Source: Lactarius indigo (lineage: Eukaryota > Basidiomycota > Agaricomycetes > Russulales > Russulaceae). Taken from it: a DNA stretch of 64,000 nt. Under the pieces are notes generated by a model, which was not told the DNA's origin, did not search any database, and was given only the letters and a program-made list of their open reading frames with translations. Position numbers and translations under genes: made by a program. The DNA is taken from assembly GCA_025766275.1 (NCBI GenBank), contig JAFKAC010000003.1:806001-870000 (forward strand), given 5' to 3'. This document shows positions 54,022 through 64,000 of the stretch, one piece after another; within the stretch, counting starts at the first letter, position 1, and the number at the start of each line of letters is the position of its first letter.

Positions 54022-55082
54022 TCACGATACGGACTTCAGGCCAATTACTGTGTCCCGACCAAGCAGCTCCGTGGTGACGTGACTCATACTCGGAACTTGT
54101 TCCAAATCCTCGCCGTATCCAACACCGTTGTGGCCCACAAGTACGGGGGCCGTCGTCACAATCAGCGTGTCAACGAGACGCCCGGAAGCAGCAGAGGAGA
54201 GGAAAGATCGGATAATACGGGCGCCACCTTCGACCATAATCGAACGGATACCTTTCTCGCGAAGTGTGCGCAGGACAGCCAGGAGGGGAAGGTCTGAGGT
54301 TGTTGGGGGGAGATCGGGATCTGTCTCAAGTGTCAACAGAGTCACGGACTTTCCAAGAAAAAAAAAAAAAAGGACAGACGTAGAGTCTCTGGCTCTACAA
54401 GGATAACAGCTACTCCAGCAGCTAGGAGCGCGTCAAGACGGGCCTCCCATTGTTGGAGCCTTTCCCCGTCATCTTCGCTGGCAAAGAAGCCGTCGGGCTT
54501 CGGCGGACGCGCGGAGATGACCCACGGTGCTACACCTGCACCTTTCGCCGCGTTGATAATGAGCTTACACGTTGGTGAAAGTCGGAGATGTGGGTCAAGG
54601 ATAAGAGGGCGCGGGTGGTGGTAGTGCTGAAAGTGCGTGTTCTGCGCCGGAAATGGGAGATAGCGGACTGCCAAATTAATCGATTTGTATGTGTAGCACG
54701 CGGAAATGACAATGGGATGCACACCGTTTAGTTGGGGATTGTCGTTCACGGCCGTACCAATACCGATTAAGATGCCATCGTGCATGGTCCGCATCCTGGC
54801 TTGCGAAGCATCAGCATCGCGCATCGTGGGGTGAGTTCGAACGTGCGTCGTGTTTCCTCACCAATGAGTCATCTTCATGCTCTCCTCGCCGCTAAGAATA
54901 AGCTGCTTTCCGCCGGCACCTGCAATCTTCGCATCGATCGACTGTGCAAAGGTGAGGGTAACGTATGGACGCGTGGTGTCGGAGGGTACAAGATCTGAAA
55001 GTGGCATGGTGCCCGGCTGTACATCTTGAGGCAGAGTACCAAGAATACTGGCAAGGATCGCAGGAGGACCAGACATGCTCAT
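54022..55082 (-). CDS. RIB7: 2,5-diamino-6-ribosylamino-pyrimidinone 5'-phosphate reductase (riboflavin synthesis)
   Basis: Four exons: 55082-54862, 54795-54725, 54667-54399 and 54348-54022, all in phase, 295 aa. Key blocks: RPYVTLTFAQSIDAKIAGAG, SGEESMKMTHWMRTMHDGIL, IGIGTAVNDNPQL, PRPLILDPHLRLSPTCKLI, LREKGIRSIMVEGGARIIRS, TTAPVLVGHNGVGY. These are the NADPH-binding and substrate-binding motifs of the RibD C-terminal/Rib7 fold, which reduces the ribose side chain early in fungal riboflavin synthesis. A segment of about 25 residues after the last intron (TLETDPDLPPTTSDLP) is somewhat longer than usual. An intron ends in a T-rich tract (54357 region). It diverges from histone H4. Confidence 0.92.
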
Positions 55083-55313
55083 TGACCAACTTAGTCCAAT
55101 CTAAGTTAGTCCAACTTGAACACACTGCAGACCCGCGGGAACAGGAGTTCGGCGCGAGTCAGTGAACCACGACAACACGTGACCAGAAGCGGACTCTTAA
55201 ATGAAACTTTAAACAATCAACGCGTCTCGCGACTTGCGTCAACTCACTCTTTCTTTCATACCACCACCACCACCTCACACACTTCAAACTCTAACTCGTT
55301 ATCTGAATCAAAC
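55083..55313. promoter_or_regulatory. Shared 231-bp promoter of RIB7 and histone H4
   Basis: The two start codons are 231 bp apart in divergent orientation. The H4 side ends in a CA-rich leader (CACCACCACCACCTCACAC). The repeated TTAGTCCAA words at 55090-55115 could be binding sites, but this is unproven. Confidence 0.55.
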
Positions 55314-55795
<482 letters not shown>

Positions 55796-55952
55796 TCGCG
55801 CCTGCTGCTTGCGACTAGCCCTGGTCTCACTCTTGTAACATTTATGTCGGCTAGTTCTAAATGCAGAGTATATTGATAATGATATGGATTGTGTATATCT
55901 TGTTGCCTGGATGGTAGTACAGTCGTTATGAGGCCAGAAATAATCCCAAGGC

Positions 55953-57300
55953 TAAGAAACAGGAATCTCTTTGCCGTTCAACTTGTACACACGCCTGCCC
56001 TTTACTACACAGCTGACATTCCGCTTCTAGACTCCAATGTGGAAGTTTCTCTACATCCTCAGATATCGCGATTATATCCGCAGCGAAGCCCTTCCTGAGC
56101 ACGGTGAACGGGAAATCGTTGTCGCCTACAACACGTGCGTCTTCATGCAATTCATCTAGATGGGACAAACGATCTTGACCGGCCTTGCCCTCCCAAGCCA
56201 TCGAACGTACGCGACGCCAACCACCAAGAGTAACCCATTGGGAGACCTGGGCCGGATGTGCACTCGGCGCCGAGCCGCAGCTTGAGTGCGTTGTCCTCAT
56301 GCTCAAAGACGCCCGTGTGGCCTCGCACGCAAAGCCATCGCGCAGCGCAGTAACAAACGCGTTCACCGAGCGTACCCACAGCCCCTCCCAGTGTGTAGAA
56401 CGTGGACAGGGTTGGTACCCACACAGTGCCGAGCTTTGAGGAGCAGCACCGCGTCAGGATGTGGCTCCCTGGAGTCGGCACCGTGCTCGAGTCGGTGGAG
56501 AAAGCCTTTGAATTCCGGAGGGACTTGTGATCGTCTCCACGGTCAACTCGTCCTGGGGATGCACGGTAACCTTGACGCCAGCGCGGTGGGCGGTATCGAG
56601 CATCACTTTGATAATGAGCGTAGGTATCAGAGACGTCGGCGGAACGCGCGAGCGGATCCGGTAGTCTAAAGAACAAAAGAAAAAAACACACACACAAAAG
56701 CGGCACTGGCTCAGTTTACGGCTCTGGCACGCGGCCAAGTCTCGAAGCCGAGGAGTACACATCTGTCAAATGAGTGGCGCAAGGAACGTATGCAGGGTAC
56801 TTTGTACGTATAACGCGGGGGGTACAGTACCTCACCAGCACCAATTTGCGTGCGCAGCATGGCTTGTTGGTGCCCCGCCAAGCCATCTGCGACATCGGCA
56901 CCAGTCATCCCGTCGATGCCCCTCTTTAGATCTTTTGGACCCTGCGGCAACAGACGGTGTGCGATGGACAAGTCAGTACGGACTTCCGAATAAGCCGTGT
57001 GCACGCAGGATGGGAGGTAGGATGATGATGAGCTCGCACCATAGCTTCCTGTGGGTACGATAGCCCTGTTGGCGCAGAAGTACCGTGGGCCAGGGACGGC
57101 AGGCGAGGGCTCCGAAAGCATCTTCCTCAGCGCAATATTGGTGCCGCCAGCCCCCTCTGTGCTAAGGTTTCTGCAAAAGTCGATAAGGTGGACGGGGGAC
57201 GCAGATTGGGGTGAGTACAGCCAGTAGGAATTCGCACCATACAATTGTGAAGCCTACTAAGGAGCGTACACCTTGCATGGACGGCGGTGCGTGCGGTGCG
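55953..57300 (-). pseudogene. Amidohydrolase-family enzyme, multiply frameshifted
   Basis: Pieces of one enzyme lie in all three minus frames: TARTAVHA and LVGFTIV near 57290-57245; TEGAGGTNIALRKML and GPRYFCANRAIVPTGSYG (57160-57045); GPKDLKRGIDGMTGADVADG; YRIRSRVP, LDTAHRAGVKVTVHPQDELT (56560); LEHGADSR; GTVWVPTLSTFYTLGGA (56420); AFVTALRDGFAC; TGVFEHEDNALKLRL; WVTLGGWRRVRSMAWEGKAG (56200); VLRKGFAADIIAISED and VYKLNGKEIPVS-stop at 55953. This is the metal-dependent amidohydrolase fold resembling imidazolonepropionase-like proteins. The substrate is unknown. At least four frame changes inside the last exon cannot be explained by introns, so it is broken here. Confidence 0.7.
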
Positions 57301-60300
57301 TTCGGCGATGCTCTCCTCGGTATGTTAATCCTCCTCTGAGTAGAGGGACTATACGAGGCAACAAATGCGATCGCCAGTCAAGGTATTGGCGTCTTCCGCC
57401 GATTTTTACTGCTCGCGAGATGGGCGTCCAAGGTCAGGGGGGGAGCTGTTGACCAAGGTGATGAAGGAAGAGGGGGGGGACCAATTCAATGCAGAATGAT
57501 CAAACATCTTCGAAGGGTAGAGGGGGGGTCAACAGATTTCCAGACGTACAACGACTGGAACATGCGCATGGACGAATCCTAGGAGAACCGATCACATCAG
57601 AGTCCTCAGAAGATTTCTCTGACTTTGGCCTCGATCTCTAGTGGGTTGTAGACTTGCACGTCGATGACGAGGCCAGAAGCCTCGGAAACGGTGAGGACAC
57701 GGTGCGGCAGAAGGGTGGCTGCCTCTGAATGTGTACTGTATTGGGTACTCTCGTGGGTCCAGAGTCCTCGTCCTTGTCGGCTAATATTAGGCAGGCCCAA
57801 GTCATCACGATCGTGTTCTCGAACAGAGTTCCATTTCGTCAAGATAGCACCCGCGTCAGCCCGAAGTCGCTTCGCAATTCGCATATGGGAGACGGCGTAG
57901 TTCTAGCAGATGTGACCCTGTATCCGTTTCCCAGGTTGACCGCCGAGCGCTGATCAAAAAACCGTCTGAGCCATCTGATTCGACTGTTGTTGCTGCTATC
58001 GACAACCGCATGTCTGGGTAGTGCAAAGAGTACAGTACCATCAGTATGCTGTATGGACCCCCCCCCCTCCCCCAAAAGAATGATGAGATCAATTGGGTGC
58101 TGATATTAGAGCATTATTACCGCCGTTGCCTCACCTCGGCACTTGGGTTTGACAGGTCTGGTCAATCTCCGATGACGGGGACGGTCCCGATTTTTGCCCT
58201 GGCCTGAGCTGTCCTCGGTACAAATGTTCACATCGTTCACAACGGAAGCACCTACCAATTCTGGTCTCGAGTTGTCTCTTCGCCGCTGTCGGCTCCCACG
58301 ATGTTACCTTCCCCCAGTTCCTTCCCCAAATTCAGACCGTCGTCCATGGGAAATACGGCGTGCCAACGTGTGTCGTGGCATCATACAGCAATCGCATCTT
58401 CTTTTTTTTCTCTCCTTCTCATATGCAGAACCCTGCCAGCTGTGTTGCGCAGCCACGGCGATCATACAGGTGTCGTAACATTCCTACCTAAGTTCCGTTC
58501 TGCCCTGTCGCGGGGGGGAGGCTTCTAGACCCAAACAACCCAGCAACTATTTTCCCACAGAGCGGTTTTACACCACCGCAAGACTGGCAGATATCTTACT
58601 GCACCCGACTCACCATTGTAGACGGTCGAGTTGTGACGAAGGATGCACACCTTCCATTCTTCTTCCTCGGGGCTATCGTCCCACTCTCGTGTCGTCGGAG
58701 ATTTGGCGACTTTGATCCCCTCTTCAGTTCAGGGCTTCGGTCCTTCACGTGAATCTCCCCCGAAACTCAGCAACGGCCATCATCACGACATCCCATGATC
58801 CCCCCTTCCTTTCCCAGCTGTTTCAGAATCCACAGGTCGACCCGTTCGACGCCCCCCGTCGCCTTCGATGGAGCGTCAGAGTTTGTCGAACGGACGGATA
58901 TCATCCTTCACTCACGGTAATATCGCCAGCCGACGTTAGATAAGCCCTGCATTGCGCCCAGGCATCGCCTTGTCACACAGAATTGGGGGTTTTGAACGTT
59001 ATGTTGTCGGAAGTTCTCGTGAACGCCCGTCTACGCCCCGTCCGTCGCTATACCCCCGGGTTATGCGGCGCCGCGTCCTGTTCCACGGGCGTAAAATCAT
59101 AACAAAACATTACCGCATCCGCATAATTGCGGCCGCCGCATCCCGTCCAAGTCTGAGAAACCGCTCACCGCATCTCGTACACCGCCTCAGTTCTGTCCCG
59201 CTTCCGTCTGGCTCCGCCGCTCCCTACAGTACAGCTGGCACCCACCCACCCACCCAAGCACACATGCGCTCCGTCGTCTCCAGGCCTTTCATACCAACTG
59301 GTAGCCTTCTCGTCTCCGTCCCCCGTTTTCGCACCACCTAATCGGTCAGATTAAACTGAAACGTGATCATGATCGCTGTGCCGCCATCATCACCGGTACT
59401 AGGACCGAGTTTACACTACTGTACTTGTACGGTATACAACTATACGCCGCCGTTGTTACTTGTCCCGTAATGAGAAGTGCGCGGCATCAGGAACATAGAT
59501 GCGCTGGGCCGCGGATCGCGCAGCTATTTTCTCTGAGCCGCATGTTCGTTTCTTTCGGCCCAGTGAACTGTGAATTCGATGAACCTTGCTCGGGGAGGGG
59601 AGGAACAAGAAAGAAAAGAATGACAAAAGAAGATGGAAAGGCCGGTGCGCCAAGACACGCATGGCACGGAGTCCAAGACACAGGAGCAGATCGAGCCTAG
59701 TCGCTTGCCCGGGACTCGCCCTCGGTGGTTGTCAGCTGATCAGCTATAAGGGGTTGCACGCTCACGCACATGCGTTTTGTGCGCATGGTAGACGCGCTGA
59801 GCCTACGCGTGCTAACGCCGCCTCTGGCTGCGCGTACCCGCAAATGGTCACGGGCTCTTCCTTCAGTATAAGTTATAGTGGCGTCGAACGGACCCGGAAC
59901 TCTGTGATTCTCTATGATCCTGTGTGACAGGTGTGGTGTGATGTGATGTGGATTGGATTATTGTGCGCCTCTATCTACATGTATGGCAGACTCCACAGTC
60001 TGGTCGAGGGGGTGATCTATGGGATACATAAAAGGGAAAGGAGGGGGAGGATGGCGTGTGTGCATGGAGAGAGGGATGTGAATATCATAGCGCGTGAAAA
60101 ACAATCAAGAAAGACGGTGAATGGGGGTGAATGGATGAGCAAGAATAGTGGTATGCAAAGCAACAAGATAGAAAGTCAAAAGTCAGAGTACAGTGTGAAA
60201 ATCCGTTCGTTTCGCCGTGGCGCTACAAAGGTCCGGAAGCGTAGCGTAGATGCAAAGTATGTACGTATACTTACAAGTAAGATCGAAAACGCAAGATACA

Positions 60301-60380
60301 TAAATCAAGAAACATGCGATGGCTGCCAGTCGGCATTAGGGAAACTCAGGTAGAGGGGGGAGGGGGGTTAGGCCGCGCGA
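57301..60380. other. Intergenic region with one possible coding fragment
   Basis: The minus frame 57884-57606 reads DDLGLPNISRQGRGLWTHES and SGLVIDVQVYNPLEIEAKVR and looks protein-like, but I cannot assign a family or find flanking exons, so it may be a gene relic. The rest has only short unremarkable frames, G-runs near 57440-57530 and an 8-base C-run at 58060. No RNA genes or repeats seen. Confidence 0.35.
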
Positions 60381-62703
60381 TCAAGAAGCGACTGTCTCAA
60401 CACGCTTGGACGCGACAAACGGACCTTCCCAAGGAATGGATCGAGCGTCTGCTGTCATGCCGCGCCAGCTTCCAACGAGCACTTTCCCATAGTGGAGGTA
60501 GCCTCGGAAGACCCACTTCGATCGTCCCCATGGGGTCGGGTCGGTCTGCGAAAACGTCGAATTAGAACGCGGATAATAGGGTCCTCGATATCACGGCACG
60601 ATGACCGGACGAAACGGGGAAAACTTACCGAGACACGAACGAGTGCAAGCAGGCCATCCCATGGACGCACGCGGCCAAGGAACGTAAACCGCCCCCAAGC
60701 CATGCTGTGATAAGGATCGGTCTGTAACAACGGCGGGTGAGCTAGAGGAGCAGACAGAAGGACAAGAAATGACGTACCGCTCCTGTGAAAATGATATCTC
60801 GAATCCCGGTACAGTTTGCTTCGTACGTGTCTTCGTCATCATCGCCATACGACGGACGTCCGAGACCAGCCTCTGCAAAGTCATCCTCGTAGTCCGAGTG
60901 ACGCGGAAGAGGAGAATCCTCGACGTCGACCATCGGCGACGGTTCCTCATGCTCGCGACGATATTGGCAAGTGATGCATGTATCCTCGTTGTGAGAGTTG
61001 GGCAAGCCTTCCGTATACGTTTCATACTCGCTCCTCTGTGCCTCGCCGTCATCTTGATAACTGACAGTTACGCGGCCCTAAAAACGCAAGCAAGTTTTGG
61101 GTCGAGTCGGGGTTCGTAGTAAGGATAGGACGTACTCCGCTCTGGAAAAGATCCACTGTGGGGAACCACGCGTTTCGAACGCCATCATCGAGGAGGTCGT
61201 CATATGTGCCGCCAGGAGGCACCGGTTCTTGTGGGTTGATACAGTGGTGCTCCTTCAAGCGCATAAAGAACGGCCAAGTGGACACGAATGGGGACGACTC
61301 CCCAAATTGTTCGGGATAAACGGGGTTGGAAACAAGTCCTAGATACCCAGCGTGATCCGGGATCTAGGGCCGAGGGCTTAGACTAGAACGAAAGGGCAGA
61401 AGCGCAAAACGTACGAGCATCCTCCCCTGCCAAAGGACCGTCCATCGACCCAAACGTATACACCGTACCCTTTAAGTCGGTATCTGCCCACGGATCCCAG
61501 CACGCTGTGAAGCGCTCCCAGTCATTATCCCACGCGGCACTAGGGGCGAGCAGGTTACGCCTCCAAATACCATCCTCTTCAAGCCGCCTCTGCTCCGGTG
61601 TGAGCGTAGACTTCCAGTCCCAATGTGACGGAGGTACAAATTGTGCACCGGCGTGTGAGTTGACCTCGATGATGTCGGCCTGAGTTTGAGGCGGTTGAAT
61701 ACCTTGGGCAATGGCCGTCGGCCAGTCGAGGGGAAGCACGGAGGGGATGTCGAGGGGAATCATCTCACGACGAGAAAAATAGAGAAGTCTCGCAGCGGCG
61801 GTAACAGGTGGCGTGCGGAAACGGATGTTACGGCCAAAGTGATTCACCGAAGCTATGGGATCATCGCGAGAAGGGAAAACGGGGTATTGGCCGTGAGCGG
61901 TTTCCAGCGAGACGATATCGCGGTGTTCCCACTCATCCGGAAGTGGGAGAACGAGGTGATTGTCCGGAGCAAAGAACGAAGAATACTGTAGGGTGTGAGA
62001 TCACAGACCGATGAAAGAAGAAAAAAGGAGGAGCAGACCTTAAAGGACATGACAACGTAAGGTAATACGAGCCTAATGAGGTTATTCCGCTCGTCCGGAG
62101 TCTCGAGTGCAAGTTTGTCTGCGGAATTATCAATAGAGAAGGGGAAGGAGGACTGGGATGAAAAAAAGCGCACCTGCATCCGTCATGCACCATAGAACCC
62201 ACAACGCCAATGAATGCAAGGGAGTATCTCTCGGCCAGCCGTTGATGGTGTCTTGCCACAAACGTTGGTGGACAAAATTATTCGCAAATTGGTAGGCGTT
62301 CGCCCACTCGAGTTGTTCCCTGTTCTTGCCATCGTTCTCGGTCAAGAGAATGAACACGGTGCGCAGAAGGTCTTCGATATCTGGAGCATTTAAGTCCCCG
62401 CGACGGATACGCTTCAAGGCGACGCAATAAGATTTGAGTTGAGAGGCGAGGATGCGAGAGCGGCTGGCGAGGGTGCCGAACCTGCGGCGTGCTGCACCGA
62501 CGTCGAACATGCCGAGGAATATTTTTGCGTAGAGATCATTGGAACTGGACATGTGAAATTGTGTTATAGACGTGTCTGCAGGTGCAGAGAAATGCGATGA
62601 GGTGTACGGGAGGACCGAGGGCGGGTGAGAGGGCGAGTTCGAGAGCGATGCGTTCCAAGACTTCTGTGGGGACTCTGGTGAGAGGGGAAGCATTGGTCTG
62701 CAT
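60381..62703 (-). pseudogene. Conserved hypothetical fungal protein with F-box-like N-terminus, one extra base
   Basis: Seven exons: 62703-62174, 62118-62039, 61985-61415, 61338-61136, 61077-60778, 60721-60629, 60545-60381. With one surplus base in exon 1 (in CAGTTCC near 62545) removed, all phases agree and 646 codons result. The N-terminus LTRVPTEVLERIALELALSP, PPVHLIAFLCTCRHVYNTIS resembles an F-box, which would suggest an SCF substrate adaptor. Later blocks are ordered but unfamiliar: RRFGTLASRSRILASQLKSY, HFGRNIRFRTPPVTAAARLL, an acidic stretch EDDFAEAGLGRPSYGDDDED, and a C-terminus KWVFRGYLHYGKVLVGSWRG. The single frame break may be a sequencing error, so the gene could be functional. 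Confidence 0.7.
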
Positions 62704-64000
62704 GGAGAGAGAGAAGGCGGAGAGGGGGGGAGGGTGTCGGAAGGGTTGGACAGAGCAAGCATGGACGTTTATATGGTAATAAACATCCAGTCAATAAATT
62801 ACTCTTTACTGTTCGCCTTTGGAGTCAAGCGCGCAAGGTGAGATCTCATTTATCAGGCCCTTTTTCCCAGTTCCGCCGATTTGCTGTGCTACGCGACTTA
62901 AAGTAACGTATGTGTATACGTGCCCATTCTCCCACCCTTGCACGCTCGCAGGTAGTGGCTGGCACTCCCCTTCAGCTCATGTGTGTGTGAAGTCCATCGC
63001 CGACCCACAAGCGCTAGAGCACAACCCGACTTCCAGGTCTTTGGTCACTTTGTCATTTCCGTCTCACCGCCTTTCCTTTCGAATCCCCATCTCATCAAAT
63101 CCCGCCGCCAACGTCCATCTCCATCTCCATCATCGTCCGTCCCGGCCCTTTTCTTACATCCGAGCCCCGTCCAGCGGCTAGCCCTTGCCATCCCCTCTCC
63201 CCTTCCCTTTTCGCCCCATCGCCTCATCGCCCTCCATCCCTCTCTCTGATCTCACTCCGTCCGTTCCGATGAGAACCCCGTTTCCATAAATATCCACACG
63301 CCACAACACTCGGTAAATAACCTGTTGACGTAAACTTGTGTCTAGCGGTCATCGTCCACTTATGGTATCTCTGCTCCCACCCAAGGGTCCATTTCCGATC
63401 TCTTTTTTCTCCCTCACGAACTCTTCATCCTGGATAACTAGCTCCAAGAGTCTTGGACCCTCCAACATGTCATACTTACGTGCCTCTGTCCAACTACCAT
63501 CATGTCCTTTCCCACATTCCCCCTTTCTATTTTTCAAACTGTCCACGTTGTGTCGCCACCGTGCCCTTTCTGCGTTCCATTTCATATTTTCTTCAATCTT
63601 CTGTCCACCCCTGAACACTTTCGTAGCGGTGTATCTGTGTTGTAAGAAAAGCGGGTCCTTTACCGATATCAACTGGGTGCAATTTTCTCACTATCGGACC
63701 CACTTGACAAACACTTGTTCACAATCCTTCTCTGCTTCGATTTTCACGCCAAACAGTGGCTCGCTCTATGCCCAGCTTTTCACATTGTTTCTTGCCCACC
63801 TACAGCTCCACGATGGCAGTATATCCCTACACAACCTACTCGTCTCTCTCTCTCGATATCCAAGTTTCCCCATCGAGAACTGCCGTTTCGTAATTCTCGT
63901 TTCGTAAGACTACACAGCTGCGCGCTCCGTTGTCTTCAGATGATCATCATGAAGCGGCCCTGTCAGACAACCTCACTTGTTCTTGTCGCACACACTGGCA
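62704..64000. other. Upstream region of the F-box-like gene; C/T-rich DNA
   Basis: C/T-rich on the plus strand like the other promoter regions here. A plus frame at 63338-63907 and its minus shadow have no recognisable features or splice support, so I do not call a gene. The window ends in this region. Confidence 0.4.

Noticed and set aside
63338..63907. 189-codon plus frame and 107-codon minus frame at the right edge
   Set aside because: Overlapping frames in promoter-like C/T-rich DNA without recognisable motifs.

Overview
The window is nuclear DNA of a filamentous fungus, most likely an agaricomycete basidiomycete. The genes carry many short GT-AG introns (mostly 48-60 nt), the housekeeping proteins are of fungal type, and the repeats are chromodomain Ty3/gypsy elements plus a BED/hAT transposon. 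A Rhizoctonia/Ceratobasidium-like source would fit, but that is inference from recalled protein style and was not checked.

The window has two compartments. Positions 1-26348 are a pile of nested transposons with no host gene. From the left: a solo LTR (292-776), an 11-copy 38-bp tandem array (1351-1768), the 3' LTR of a gypsy element (2070-2508), a 6.6-kb hAT element (2510-9123), a 5'-truncated plus-strand gypsy copy (9124-14530) broken by three solo LTRs, and a minus-strand gypsy element (14531-26348). Into that last element a nearly complete 9-kb relative has jumped (15902-24878, TSD TTGCT). Seven solo LTRs, each with a perfect 5-bp target duplication, sit inside the older repeats. Copies of one gypsy family (called A here) show its layout: LTR, primer site, a frame upstream of gag, gag with zinc knuckle, protease, RT, RNase H, integrase, chromodomain, and a further C-terminal region ending near the polypurine tract. 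The primer site is not tRNA-like. It is complementary over 11 nt to the predicted 5' end of the element's own transcript, as in Tf1 self-priming.

Positions 26349-64000 are host sequence. Genes, left to right: a secreted CPL1-like cysteine-rich protein; a disordered protein; a DHX57/YLR419W-type DExH RNA helicase (minus) diverging over 92 bp from a Prp22/DHX8 splicing helicase (plus); a CBM21 glycogen-targeting subunit of protein phosphatase 1 (minus); a roughly 7-kb stretch without recognisable genes; a frameshifted ISC1-type sphingolipid phospholipase C (minus) diverging from an NXT1/p15 mRNA-export factor (plus); RIB7 riboflavin reductase (minus) diverging from histone H4 (plus); a heavily frameshifted amidohydrolase (minus); and a conserved hypothetical F-box-like protein (minus) with one extra base.

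Functionally the host genes cover RNA metabolism (two helicases, NXT1), chromatin (H4), glycogen control, riboflavin synthesis and sphingolipid turnover. They form no pathway cluster. Three divergent pairs share very short promoters. Exon coordinates were derived by hand from splice signals, reading-frame continuity and recalled family patterns.
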